This document shows, in pieces, positions 28,868 through 39,047 of a DNA stretch of 64,000 bases. The translations under genes and the position numbers were made by a program. The notes beneath the pieces were generated by a model, which had not been told where the DNA came from, searched no databases, and was given only the letters and a program-made list of their open reading frames with translations. The stretch spans positions 1 to 64,000 of the forward strand of contig JAEKKV010000017.1 in NCBI GenBank assembly GCA_019510185.1, read 5' to 3'. This stretch comes from Verrucomicrobiota bacterium (lineage in GTDB: Bacteria; Verrucomicrobiota; Verrucomicrobiia; Opitutales; Opitutaceae). The stretch's first letter is position 1. The number at the start of each line of letters is the position of its first letter.

Positions 28868-28980
28868 TGAACGCCCACCTGCTTCATTGGCCCCATCGTT
28901 ATCCTGCACGTGAACCACTCGATGCAGGTTACGAATTGGCAACCGATGAAGTGGACACCACGGCTTGGCTGCGCCTATGA
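28867..28980 (+). CDS. Putative 37-aa micro-ORF
   Basis: MNAHLLHWPHRYPAREPLDAGYELATDEVDTTAWLRL; start overlaps upstream stop (TAATGA), stop overlaps downstream start (ATGA). Confidence 0.3.
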   Translation: MNAHLLHWPHRYPAREPLDAGYELATDEVDTTAWLRL

Positions 28981-30089
28981 AAATCGCTTTTATCTCTACC
29001 ATCCTTGGACACCCTTGGGGAGGCGCCGACTCCCTATGGACTCGAGCGGCGGAAGCGGCCGTGGAGAATCATCATCGCGTGCTGCTATGCATTTCCTCGC
29101 TGACAGCCACGCATGAGCGGATAGTTGCGTTGAAACAACGAGGAGCATTGCTCAACATTCGACCCTCTTATCCGCCACGACCCTCATTGGCTGGACGGAT
29201 TTTTCAGCGTGTTTTGCGCCATTCGTCCGATCCGTTTGTATCCGTGCTAGATCAATTCGCCCCCGATCTGCTGATTATCAGTTGTGGCGGCACTTACGAC
29301 CTTGTGGCTTACCCAGAATTGTGCGCTTGGCTGCTCGCGACCCATCAGCGCTTTCGCATTATTGCCAACTGGCAGCGCGAAAATCCAACCGAGGGCGATG
29401 ATGAGCGGTCGGCCATTGTCTCCGCCTTTGTTGCTGCGGATATGATCGCATTCGTTTCAACCCGGAACCTAGAAGCGACTCGACGCCACTTGCGGCAGCC
29501 CCTGCCTAATGCCGTCGTTCTACACAATCCGCTTCGCCTTCCCCGGTCAGATGTAACCGCCTGGCCATCGACACCCCCCTGGCGGCTGGCAACTGTTTCC
29601 CGCTTGGCACCGGAAAAAGGGATCGGGCTGTTGTTTCCCGCGTTATCTGCGGCGATCCCTGCCAGCGAACCTTGGGAGCTGCATGTTTATGGCCGTGGCC
29701 CCGAAGAGGCGCATCTCCGCGCCGCCGCAAAACAGCATGGATTGGAGCGTAACGTTTTTTTCGAGGGCCAAATCGAGGATCTTGCGGACATTTGGCGGGA
29801 TAATCACCTGCTCGTCTCGCCTGCACTCGAGGAAGGTGTCCCCATGACAATTCCGGAAGCAATGCTGTGCGCCCGCCCTGTGCTTGCGACCAATGTTGGA
29901 GGAGCCGAAGACTGGCTGATGGAAGGTGCGACCGGATATCTTTGCCCGGCTCCGACCATACCTCTGCTGGAATCGACTCTCCGCGCCGCATGGAAAGATC
30001 GCGCACGATGGCCGCAATGGGGCGCGGCTGCCCTGATCGCAGCACGCCACCATTATCGCCCCAACGACTATCTTCGTCTGGTGAATTGA
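28977..30089 (+). CDS. Glycosyltransferase family 4
   Basis: VSRLAPEKGIGLLFPAL...VSPALEEGVPMTIPEAMLCARPVLATNVGG. Confidence 0.88.
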   Translation: MKIAFISTILGHPWGGADSLWTRAAEAAVENHHRVLLCISSLTATHERIVALKQRGALLNIRPSYPPRPSLAGRIFQRVLRHSSDPFVSVLDQFAPDLLIISCGGTYDLVAYPELCAWLLATHQRFRIIANWQRENPTEGDDERSAIVSAFVAADMIAFVSTRNLEATRRHLRQPLPNAVVLHNPLRLPRSDVTAWPSTPPWRLATVSRLAPEKGIGLLFPALSAAIPASEPWELHVYGRGPEEAHLRAAAKQHGLERNVFFEGQIEDLADIWRDNHLLVSPALEEGVPMTIPEAMLCARPVLATNVGGAEDWLMEGATGYLCPAPTIPLLESTLRAAWKDRARWPQWGAAALIAARHHYRPNDYLRLVN

Positions 30090-30325
30090 TCCCGATGACC
30101 GCCATTTATTTTCCAAGCAAAAAGGAGAAAACCGAAGCAGCCTGTACCCATCGTCTGCCTCATATTCTTCCACTTGGTGAGATTTCTCGTGACCACTGTT
30201 CGTCCAGTTTTCCGACATCCTGCGTGTCACCCGATTCCACGCACCTCATCGCGGTAGGATTTGACCACAAAAAGCCGTTCCTTGTATTGTGGCGCACCCC
30301 GGTCCGAAGATTCTGATTCGTCACA

Positions 30326-30886
30326 ATGCACCAATTGCCGTCGACCCACCGCTTGTTTAACCAACTTCGCGCATTTCGGCTACGACGAATCAATGGCGTC
30401 CACCTTGCGCCCGGATACTGCTTGGGTACGAACATCCGTGTGCGACCGGGCTCGGGTGGAAACATCGCAATTGGCACAGGCTGTTGGTTCGAAGACGGCG
30501 TTGTTCTGGATGGATTCGGTGGTTCAATCACCCTTGGCCGCAAGGTATTCCTCGGCCCTTATGCCGTACTTTATGGCCATGGGGGCATCACCATCGGCGA
30601 CGACTGTCTGATCGCGATGCATTGCCGTATTCTTTCGTCGAATCATGCGATTCCACCAGTAGGAATAGCCATCCGGACCCAACCAGATGTGCTGCTACCC
30701 ACTAAAATTGGCCGCGATGTGTGGCTCGGCGCGGGTGTTTCAGTACTTGGTGGCATCACCATCGGCGATGGGGCGGTGATTGGCGCCGGAGCGGTCGTGA
30801 CCAAAGACATCCCGTCCGGCGCCATCGCGCATGGCATTCCCGCCATTGTGCACGGCTGGCGGGAAGGCGCCAACCCGATCGGCTGA
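30326..30886 (+). CDS. Hexapeptide-repeat (LbH) acyltransferase
   Basis: DVWLGAGVSVLGGITIGDGAVIGAGAVVTKDIPSGAIAHGIPA. Confidence 0.92.
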   Translation: MHQLPSTHRLFNQLRAFRLRRINGVHLAPGYCLGTNIRVRPGSGGNIAIGTGCWFEDGVVLDGFGGSITLGRKVFLGPYAVLYGHGGITIGDDCLIAMHCRILSSNHAIPPVGIAIRTQPDVLLPTKIGRDVWLGAGVSVLGGITIGDGAVIGAGAVVTKDIPSGAIAHGIPAIVHGWREGANPIG

Positions 30887-31809
30887 TGCAGCTCTCGGTT
30901 GTCATTCCCGCCCATAACCCCGATTTCGGGCGCCTGTGTCGCACGCTTGCGGGGTTGCGCGGCCAAACTCTTCAGGAGGCTGAATGGGAAGCGGTGCTCG
31001 TGGACAATGCTTCGGAACCTGCCTTGGATGCCCGTGACTTCTTGGACGTCGCCCCCGCCAATTTTCGCATCGTGCGCGAAGAAAACACCGGCCTGACCCC
31101 GGCCCGTCTTCGTGGATTCAAGGAAACCACCACCCCGATTATCGTGCTGGCAGACGATGACAACGTACTCGCTCCGGACTATCTCTCACAGGTTCTCGCC
31201 ATCGCCGCTGAATACCCGCGTCTCGGCACATGGAGCGGCAATGTCATTCTTTCATTCGAACCAGGTGCCATACCTCCTCCCGCCGCCTGGCGCGCCTGTC
31301 TTACGGAGCGTCATGTAAAAAGTGATACGATCTCGGTCGATCGTAATCACCACGACTCCACGCCCTGGGGCGCCGGCCTCTGCGTACGGCGCGAAGTCGC
31401 GGAATCTTACGCTGTCGAACTCGCTGCCAATCCACTGCGACGTCAGTTGGACCTTCAGGGCCGGACCCTGCTCTATGGCGGCGACACCGACATTGCGTAT
31501 GTGGGCTGCGCCCAAGGTCTTTCAAAAGGCGTTTTTGCCCGCCTGAGATTAACCCATCTTATTCCTTCTGGCCGCTGCGAAACCCCATATTTATTACGCT
31601 CCATTGAAGGCCATGCGTATTCCAGCGTGCTCCATGAATTTGTGCTCACTGGGAGGATTCCGCTTTATTGCACCGATCGCTTATGGTTGCTCCGGCGAGC
31701 GCTCCATCGCTGGTTCCTGCCTCGTGTTGACCGACTGAGCGCCAGTGCCAACGCGCGTGGAATAGCGCGAGCCGTCCATGATATCCGACGGCTCCAAACA
31801 TCGCCATGA
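30886..31809 (+). CDS. Glycosyltransferase family 2
   Basis: LSVVIPAHNPDFGRLCRTLAGL...IIVLADDDNVLAPDYL. Confidence 0.9.
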   Translation: MQLSVVIPAHNPDFGRLCRTLAGLRGQTLQEAEWEAVLVDNASEPALDARDFLDVAPANFRIVREENTGLTPARLRGFKETTTPIIVLADDDNVLAPDYLSQVLAIAAEYPRLGTWSGNVILSFEPGAIPPPAAWRACLTERHVKSDTISVDRNHHDSTPWGAGLCVRREVAESYAVELAANPLRRQLDLQGRTLLYGGDTDIAYVGCAQGLSKGVFARLRLTHLIPSGRCETPYLLRSIEGHAYSSVLHEFVLTGRIPLYCTDRLWLLRRALHRWFLPRVDRLSASANARGIARAVHDIRRLQTSP

Positions 31810-32936
31810 AACGTCGCGTTTATTTTTTCTGCCGGAGCGCTCCGGCCTATCAGGACGACGTGGTGGTCCTGGCCCGTGGATTGCGTGAACTCGGAGCGGA
31901 CGTCTTTGGCAGTTGCAACTATTGGAAAAACTCGCCTGCGACCGACGATTGGCTCGTGCGACACGACCCCGCCGTTTCGCACCACGACTGTGATGTCGTC
32001 GTCGTCTCTTATGGCTGGTCGCGCTGGATTGACTTGGATTTTCGGGTTTATGAAACGCCGCTGCCCCCCGATCTCTTCGCACCGGGCCGACGCTATCGCA
32101 CCGTCTACCTCGATCTGGAAGACGGATATTTCTCATGCGGCTTCCAGCCGGAATACCGGGGGTTCGACGCCATCTTTCGGGCCAAATATAACCAGCGCTG
32201 CTTTCATCCGGCCAATCACCATCCCTGGGCATTGGGTCTGTCCGAACGCATGCTCGCCTGCACCGCCGAGGTGCGGCCGTGGGCGGAACGGGATCACGAC
32301 CTCCTCGTCAATTTCAATGCTTCGCATCCGTACGTCCACCCGGCGCGGGCAATGATGGAACGTCGCTTCGTACCGGCGGCCTCGCGGCAATTCACCATTA
32401 ACCGTGAGCGCGACGACCTGACCACGCCGCCAGCGGATCCATGGGACCGGCTGATGTGGGAACAGACGCAACATCGGCACAGCCGGAATTATTACCATCG
32501 CCTCGGCCGGGCGCAGGCAGTCGCCGCCTTTTGCGGTGAACTGATTCCAGCCGCCCCTTTTGCCCCGCCGTATCTGGTGGGCGGAGGCAAGGCCCATTAT
32601 CTGCGGAGTGCTTTCAACCTTCTCGATAATTTTGATCCCCGTCCCGCCCGCCTCATTCAATGGGATAGCTGGCGCTTTTGGGAGGCGCTGGCCGCCGGCT
32701 GCCTGGTGTTCAATTTCGACCTGCCCTATTATGGCATAAAGCTTCCGGTGATGCCGGAAAACTTCACGCATTATATCGGCGTGCGACCTGACAACCTCGC
32801 GGAGACCTTCGCGCGGCTCGATAGTGAACCGGATCTTGCCGAACGCATCGCAGCTCAAGGTCGCGCATGGGCGTTGGAGCACTATTCACCGAAGGCTCTC
32901 GCCCAGCGTTTTCTCGCCACTCTGGCGACCTCCTGA
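31806..32936 (+). CDS. Putative glycosyltransferase
   Basis: Position in locus; C-terminal region DNLAETFARLDSEPDLAERIAAQGRAWALEHYSPKALAQRFL typical of GT-B tails. Confidence 0.6.
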   Translation: MKRRVYFFCRSAPAYQDDVVVLARGLRELGADVFGSCNYWKNSPATDDWLVRHDPAVSHHDCDVVVVSYGWSRWIDLDFRVYETPLPPDLFAPGRRYRTVYLDLEDGYFSCGFQPEYRGFDAIFRAKYNQRCFHPANHHPWALGLSERMLACTAEVRPWAERDHDLLVNFNASHPYVHPARAMMERRFVPAASRQFTINRERDDLTTPPADPWDRLMWEQTQHRHSRNYYHRLGRAQAVAAFCGELIPAAPFAPPYLVGGGKAHYLRSAFNLLDNFDPRPARLIQWDSWRFWEALAAGCLVFNFDLPYYGIKLPVMPENFTHYIGVRPDNLAETFARLDSEPDLAERIAAQGRAWALEHYSPKALAQRFLATLATS

Positions 32937-32938
32937 AC

Positions 32939-34129
32939 ATGGCCGATTTGCCCCGGATTCTCTTTCTTAGCAACGAAGCGCCGCACACTGCGGCCGCCGG
33001 CGCGATCATCTTCCATCGGCTGCTGCAGGATTATCCCGCGGACAAGCTCTTGGTCGTCACCAACTCAACGCTTCCGACTGAAAGCGGACGCCTGACTTGT
33101 CGTTATGAATCCCTGAAGCTGCCCGTCGACCGCCTGAACCGCACGCGACTGGCGCATTGGCGCCCCATCCTGCGCGCACTCGGTGGCTCCGCCCTACCCC
33201 GCCTCGGCCGTGTCGACGCGCTTCTCCGCGGTTTCATGCCCGATGTTGTCGTCACGCTCATGCAGGACTCGTGGTTTTACGATTTCGCCGCCCGTTACGC
33301 CCGCGCTCGAAAACTTCCCCTGCTGCTCTTCATCCACGATCTCGCCCACGGTTTTGAGCCGGTGCCCTCCAGCTTGAAAGAGCTGCAATTGCGCCGTGAT
33401 CGGGCAGTCTTTCAACAAGCAGCCCGCCGACTCTGCGTAAGCCCCGGCATGACCTCTCATTTCCAGCGTGAATTTGGCATCGAGAGCGAAGTCTGCCTTC
33501 CGCCACGCTCCGACGCCCCGCCTACGCAAGACCCCGAGGCTTGCCGCCTGCTCAAAACACCGGGACGCCTCACCCTGGGCTATGCGGGCGGACTGCACTA
33601 TGGTTATGGCGAACAGTTGCTGCAAATGCTCCCGATACTGCGAGAGACCGGTACTGTCGTGGAGCTTTTCGGTTCTTTGCCGAGCGGGAAAGTCGCCGCT
33701 CTGCGCAACGCCACCGATGTCCTTCATTTCAACGGCTACAGTTCTTCCCCCGAGCAAGCATGGTGCGAGTTGCTGGCGCGCTGCGACGCCGTGCTCCAGC
33801 CCTATTTGAACCCACCCGGCGAACATCATCTTCAATATCGCACGCACTTCCCCAGCAAGCTTGGCGATTGTCTCTCCCTCGGACTCCCTTTGCTCATCAC
33901 AGGTCCGGCCGACGCCAGCGGCGTTGTCTGGTGCCTGGACCATCCCGGCTGCGCGCTTACCGTGACCTCACCCGGGGATCTTCCCGCAGCACTGAAACGC
34001 TTGCGCAACGATGCCGATGTGCGCGTGATGATCGCCCGCGCCGCGCAAATAGCCGCCGCCGCGTTTGCTTCCGCTCCGTTGCGCTCACATGTCATCGCCA
34101 GCCTCTCTAATGTCGCTGCTACCCATTAG
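32939..34129 (+). CDS. Putative GT-B glycosyltransferase
   Basis: MADLPRILFLSNEAPHTAAAGAIIFHRLL...; GYAGGLHYGYGEQLLQML. Confidence 0.7.
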   Translation: MADLPRILFLSNEAPHTAAAGAIIFHRLLQDYPADKLLVVTNSTLPTESGRLTCRYESLKLPVDRLNRTRLAHWRPILRALGGSALPRLGRVDALLRGFMPDVVVTLMQDSWFYDFAARYARARKLPLLLFIHDLAHGFEPVPSSLKELQLRRDRAVFQQAARRLCVSPGMTSHFQREFGIESEVCLPPRSDAPPTQDPEACRLLKTPGRLTLGYAGGLHYGYGEQLLQMLPILRETGTVVELFGSLPSGKVAALRNATDVLHFNGYSSSPEQAWCELLARCDAVLQPYLNPPGEHHLQYRTHFPSKLGDCLSLGLPLLITGPADASGVVWCLDHPGCALTVTSPGDLPAALKRLRNDADVRVMIARAAQIAAAAFASAPLRSHVIASLSNVAATH

Positions 34130-35060
34130 CATCATCATTCCGACACTCGATCGCAGGGATCGGCTTCTTCGGACGGTCAGCAGCCTTCTTGCCCAAGACG
34201 TCTTGCCGGTAGAAATAATCGTGATCGATGCCTCAGCCTCCCCCATCGAATCCGACGTGTTCGGTGAACGGCTTCAGCTCTGCAAAGCAGTCCCCACCAT
34301 TCGTTGTCTGCCCTCGCAACAACGTGGCGCGGCGGCCCAGCGCAACCAAGGATTTGCCGTGGCCACGCAACCCTTCGTTCTCTTCATGGACGACGATGTG
34401 GATCTTGAAGCTGGATGCATCAGCACTCTGTGGGAAACCTTGCACAGCGATCCAAGGATCGGTGGCTGCGGTGCCGGCATTGTTAATCAGCACTATCATC
34501 CGCCAGGCAGGGCCATGCGATGGGCTTATCAGCTGATGGGGTGCCCCGGCACAGGTTCCCTTGCCGGTCGTTGCTGCGGACCCGCGCTCAACTTTCTTCC
34601 AGCCATCGACAGTCGGCCGGGCGACACCGTCGATTGGCTGAATCTCTGCTGCACTCTTTATCGTCGCGAAGCTCTGCCCGTCCCTCCGCTTCTGCCTTTC
34701 TTCCATGGGTATTCACTCATGGAGGATGCCACACTGGCCCTCGAAGTCGGCCGTCATTGGCGTCTCGCCGTCCCGGCGCACGCCCGACTTTATCACGACT
34801 CGCGTCCCGCGAATTACAAGGACCTCCCCTACGGAAGGGAACGCATGGAGGTCATAAACCGCTGGTTTGTTATGCGAACGGTGATGGGCAGAAACTCATT
34901 GGGCTGGGATATGCGGCAAGTGTTTTTGCAGGTGTTCATGCTGATGCTTTCGCTCCGCACCGCCACCGGATGGCGTTGTTTTCCCGCCGCGGTCGCCGGC
35001 AAACTGGCAGGGCTTGGAACGGTGTTCTTTCACAGCCATAAGTGGCTAGCTTATAAATAA
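34089..35060 (+). CDS. Glycosyltransferase family 2 (alternative start 34065 or 34110)
   Basis: ISIIIPTLDRRDRLLRTVSSLLAQ...QRGAAAQRNQGF...FMDDDVDL. Confidence 0.9.
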   Translation: MSSPASLMSLLPISIIIPTLDRRDRLLRTVSSLLAQDVLPVEIIVIDASASPIESDVFGERLQLCKAVPTIRCLPSQQRGAAAQRNQGFAVATQPFVLFMDDDVDLEAGCISTLWETLHSDPRIGGCGAGIVNQHYHPPGRAMRWAYQLMGCPGTGSLAGRCCGPALNFLPAIDSRPGDTVDWLNLCCTLYRREALPVPPLLPFFHGYSLMEDATLALEVGRHWRLAVPAHARLYHDSRPANYKDLPYGRERMEVINRWFVMRTVMGRNSLGWDMRQVFLQVFMLMLSLRTATGWRCFPAAVAGKLAGLGTVFFHSHKWLAYK

Positions 35061-35062
35061 GG

Positions 35063-35629
35063 ATGATCCGTCTCTTGCACCGCCTCGGCCAAGGATTCGC
35101 CTCCCGCGCTCGCAACCTCACCTACCGGCTGCTTGGGGTGAATTTCCAGCGTTACTGTTGGTTGCGCGCGATTGAAATTCCGCGCCAGTGGACTGATGTG
35201 ACCTTGCTCGGCTGCGCACTGGATCGCGGTGTCGTCCTATTGTGCAGCGGAACTCCACGCCAAGACAAAATCGAAATCGGCCACGGGACGTATATCAATC
35301 GTTACACGATGCTTGATGCTCATCATCGTATTCAAATCGGACAGGATGTGATGATCGGCCCCTATTGTTATATTACGGACGGCGAACATGGCACTGCCCC
35401 CGGATCCTCTGTAAAAAGCCAAGGCATGAACGTCAGTCCGGTAATCATCGAAGACGAGGTTTGGCTGGGCGCCCATGTAACTGTACTGGCTGGCGTTCGT
35501 ATAGGCCGGGGGGCAGTTATCGGTGCAGGCAGCGTCGTAACCCGAGATATCCCTGCCAATATGGTGGCTTTCGGCACACCGGCGACAGCCCGGCGCCGGC
35601 GGGAATCCGCCACACCAAAGTCATCTTGA
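35063..35629 (+). CDS. Hexapeptide-repeat acyltransferase (WcaF/maltose O-acetyltransferase-like)
   Basis: DEVWLGAHVTVLAGVRIGRGAVIGAGSVVTRDIPANMVAFGTPA. Confidence 0.92.
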   Translation: MIRLLHRLGQGFASRARNLTYRLLGVNFQRYCWLRAIEIPRQWTDVTLLGCALDRGVVLLCSGTPRQDKIEIGHGTYINRYTMLDAHHRIQIGQDVMIGPYCYITDGEHGTAPGSSVKSQGMNVSPVIIEDEVWLGAHVTVLAGVRIGRGAVIGAGSVVTRDIPANMVAFGTPATARRRRESATPKSS

Positions 35630-35732
35630 GTCCATTCTCCACAACCTACGTTCTCGCCGACATCACGACACGCAACCGCGTCGAAACTTTATTCGCGGCG
35701 TTAGATGACCTGCCGGCCCAGTCGGATCCGCT

Positions 35733-36626
35733 ATGCGATCTGTGGAGAGCCTCCTTGTGAATACCCCTTTGTTCCCCCGCGTGCTGCTTGGCATCACCAC
35801 GCATAACCGGGCGGGCATTCTCCCCAAGGCGATCGCCTCCGCCCTTGCTCAGGATTATCCGTGTCTGAGCATCGCAGTCCTGGACGATGGCTCGACGGAC
35901 GACACGCCCGCGTTGCACGCCCAATTGCCCGGCGTCACTTGGATCCGTCACGAACAAAGCCGGGGCTATATGGAGAGCCGCAATGAACTGATGCGAACTC
36001 CTGGGGCGGATTTTTACGTGAGTCTCGACGACGACGCCTGGTTCCTTCGCGGCGACGAACTCTCGCTGGCAATCGCCCGCATGCAGGCGCAACCCTCGCT
36101 CGCGGCCATCGCTTTCGACATTCTTTCCCCCGACCGATCGGCGGAAATTCCACGAAGCTCCCCCAAATCCGCCGCCGTCTTCATCGGCTGCGGCCACCTG
36201 CTGCGACTTTCCGCCGTACGTGAAGCGGGGTTTTACGCCGCCACCCCGGGGGCTTACGGCTCGGAAGAAAAGGACCTGTGTCTACGCCTCGCCGATCTCG
36301 GGTACGACATCGAGCTGATGCCCGGCGTGCATGTCTGGCACGACAAGGCTTGGAGCGGCCGCGACTGGTTTCCGCTGCATCGTTCGGGCGTGTGCAACGA
36401 ACTCGTCATGACTTTGCGCCGCTGTCCACTGCCCGACCTGCTGCTGGTACTGCCGCTTAAATTCGCGAGTTTCGTCCGTTACTGGTTGCAACGACCCGAG
36501 TTTGCCCGCGCCGGGCTGGCCGGCATTGGCGATGTCCTGCGTCACCTGCGAGCCACGTTGCAATCGCGCCGGGCTGTCCGGCGAAAAACATTCTGGCGAA
36601 TGATTCACGGCCACACCCAGCCATGA
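35733..36626 (+). CDS. Glycosyltransferase family 2 (start may be GTG 35757)
   Basis: LLGITTHNRAGILPKAIASALAQDYPCLSIAVLDDGSTDDT. Confidence 0.9.
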   Translation: MRSVESLLVNTPLFPRVLLGITTHNRAGILPKAIASALAQDYPCLSIAVLDDGSTDDTPALHAQLPGVTWIRHEQSRGYMESRNELMRTPGADFYVSLDDDAWFLRGDELSLAIARMQAQPSLAAIAFDILSPDRSAEIPRSSPKSAAVFIGCGHLLRLSAVREAGFYAATPGAYGSEEKDLCLRLADLGYDIELMPGVHVWHDKAWSGRDWFPLHRSGVCNELVMTLRRCPLPDLLLVLPLKFASFVRYWLQRPEFARAGLAGIGDVLRHLRATLQSRRAVRRKTFWRMIHGHTQP

Positions 36627-37837
36627 CACCTGCCGCACCGCCCGCCACCGGTTGGTTGCCCCGTGCCTGGCTCCCAAAATCCTCGCCGATGCCGGCGGCG
36701 TTTTCCGCACAACTGGATCTGATTCGTTGGTTGGCCGCGCTGCTCGTCTGCATCACCCATGTGCGCTCCATCATGATCGCGGATTATACGCCCGCCAGCG
36801 GCTTGGCCGGCAGAATTTTTTATTTCGTCCACGGATTCGGTCATTCATCCGTCATCACTTTTTTTATACTCAGCGGCTATTTGGTCGGAGGTGAAGTGTT
36901 ACAGTCGTTGCAGCAGGGAAACTTCAATGGACGGGCCTATTTCGCCAAGCGCTTCACACGACTTTATGCCGTGTATGCACCGGGCCTGATGCTTGGTTTC
37001 CTGTGGGACTGGCTCGGCGCCCGGTTTTTCAACAGCCAAGGAGTCTACACGCACGGTATGGATGCCGTGATGGTGCCCTTCGATATTTCCACTCGGCTGA
37101 CGACGGAGATTTTCACAGGCAATCTCGTGTTTTTGCAGACACTGGTAGTACCTGCCCTCGGCAGCAACTCCCCCCTGTGGAGCCTGGCCAACGAAGCATG
37201 GTATTATCTCCTGTTCCCCCTGATTGCGGCTGCCTGCTTCGCCCCAATCAGCCGGGGCTCGCGTCTTGGCTGCATCGCATTTTTCCTTGCCTGCGCATGG
37301 TTCGTACAAGGTCAAATACTGCTGTATTTCGGCGTTTGGCTACTCGGGCTTGTCCCGCATTTTTTACCCCGTCCAATCTTGAAGAAAGGATGGCCTTCAC
37401 TGATAGCGCTCGGATTCCTGATGGGAATGGTGCGATGTCACCAGCTGGACTTTCTCCCCATGCCCGTGCCTGATTATCTTCTGGGCGTGTTGGTGATGAT
37501 TTATCTGAACACACTCTCGCATCAAAAAAGCGACACGCCGCGTTTCGCTCCTGTTCACCACCGCTTGGCAAGGTTTTCCTACAGCCTTTATATTTGCCAC
37601 TGGCCGTTCGCCCTGTTCCTCGCGGCAGTCAGCCAGCATTATCTGGGCAGGGGAATGCAAATGCCCTTCGGGCTTTATTCGATTTCGTACTACCTCGCCG
37701 TGCTTGGGATCACCTACGCCTTCGCCTGGTTTGTCTCCTGTCATACAGAGCAGCACACCCCCACCATGCGCCGCCGCCTTTCCGCATGGCTCGGCGTAAA
37801 GACGCGTGAAGAGATCCCGCAACGTATTTTGCCATGA
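36623..37837 (+). CDS. Acyltransferase family 3 (OafA-like) membrane protein
   Basis: SAQLDLIRWLAALLVCITHVRS...FFILSGYLVGGEVL, multiple TM segments. Confidence 0.88.
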   Translation: MTPAAPPATGWLPRAWLPKSSPMPAAFSAQLDLIRWLAALLVCITHVRSIMIADYTPASGLAGRIFYFVHGFGHSSVITFFILSGYLVGGEVLQSLQQGNFNGRAYFAKRFTRLYAVYAPGLMLGFLWDWLGARFFNSQGVYTHGMDAVMVPFDISTRLTTEIFTGNLVFLQTLVVPALGSNSPLWSLANEAWYYLLFPLIAAACFAPISRGSRLGCIAFFLACAWFVQGQILLYFGVWLLGLVPHFLPRPILKKGWPSLIALGFLMGMVRCHQLDFLPMPVPDYLLGVLVMIYLNTLSHQKSDTPRFAPVHHRLARFSYSLYICHWPFALFLAAVSQHYLGRGMQMPFGLYSISYYLAVLGITYAFAWFVSCHTEQHTPTMRRRLSAWLGVKTREEIPQRILP

Positions 37838-39045
37838 AGGCTCTCCTCGTGCATCCAGGAACCCAGCACGCCTTCCGGCTCGCCCGAGAACTGCACCGGC
37901 TCGGTCTGCTCGGCGAATTCTGGACCAGCTTGGCATTGCGCGAAGATGGTTTGAGCGCACGGCTGGCCCGCACCCGGAGCGACATGAGTTGGCTGCGCAA
38001 TCGCATTGCGCACGGGGTTTCCGCTCCGCGGCTGCACAGCCGTCCGCTGGCCGAATGGCGGGCACTCCTGCGTCTTCGCTGCGGCGCTGATCCGCTGACC
38101 GTGTTTCACGAACGAAACGCCGCATTTCAAAAAGCCATTCCCGACCTCAGCCTGCAACAGGCACAGGCTGTGATCGCCTTCGACACCTCGGGTTGGCTGC
38201 TCGCCCGTCGCGCCCAACAATTCGGAAAGCCGTTCATACTGGATCGCACCATCGCCCATCCGGCGGTCCTGCATCGCCTGGCCGGATCTATCGAGCGCCA
38301 GTATCCAAGCTGGACAGTCGCCGGCGCGAATCGTCATGCGGCAGTCGCCGCGGCGGAAGACGAGGAGCATGCCCGCGCCCGGCGCATCGTGGTCGGCAGT
38401 TCTTTTGCCCGCGACACCTTGATTGGCGAAGGCGTGGACGCGGTCAAAATTCGGGTGAATCCATATGGCGTGGACTGGACGCGTTTCGCAACCGCCAACC
38501 CAGGCTCGAGCGCACCGGCCTCGGGCAGGCCGCAAAGGTTTCTTTTCGCAGGGTCGGTGATCGCGCGCAAAGGCATTCCGGTTTTGCTGGAGGCTTGGCA
38601 ATCGCTCGACCGGGGCGACGCGGAGCTTTGGATTGCCGGCGGAATCGGGCCGGCGGAACAACGACTGATTCCCGCCCTGCCAGGGCTGCGTCTGCTCGGC
38701 CGGATTCCCAATGCGGACATGCAACGCATCTACGCCGAAACCGATGTCTTGGTCCTGCCAAGCCTGGTCGAAGGTTTCAGCCTCGTCCTGCTCGAGGCCT
38801 TGGCCGCGGGGCTGCCCGTCATTGCCACGCCCAATACCGGAGCCGGCGATTTTCTGACTTCGCCCGTGCTGGGCGAATTGGTGGAAACCGGCTCGGCCGA
38901 ATCGCTTCGCGCCGCCATGGAACGTCAGCTGTTGCAGCCGGCCGACCGAACGAAAGTGCGAGCCGCCGCAGCGGAACGCTCCTCTCATTATTCTTGGGAA
39001 GCCTATGGACGGCGCTGGGCCGATCTTTTCGCCGAAGTCGTCTGA
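37834..39045 (+). CDS. Glycosyltransferase family 4
   Basis: FAGSVIARKGIPVLLEAW...LPSLVEGFSLVLLEALAAGLPVIATPNTG. Confidence 0.9.
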   Translation: MKALLVHPGTQHAFRLARELHRLGLLGEFWTSLALREDGLSARLARTRSDMSWLRNRIAHGVSAPRLHSRPLAEWRALLRLRCGADPLTVFHERNAAFQKAIPDLSLQQAQAVIAFDTSGWLLARRAQQFGKPFILDRTIAHPAVLHRLAGSIERQYPSWTVAGANRHAAVAAAEDEEHARARRIVVGSSFARDTLIGEGVDAVKIRVNPYGVDWTRFATANPGSSAPASGRPQRFLFAGSVIARKGIPVLLEAWQSLDRGDAELWIAGGIGPAEQRLIPALPGLRLLGRIPNADMQRIYAETDVLVLPSLVEGFSLVLLEALAAGLPVIATPNTGAGDFLTSPVLGELVETGSAESLRAAMERQLLQPADRTKVRAAAAERSSHYSWEAYGRRWADLFAEVV

Positions 39046-39047
39046 CC

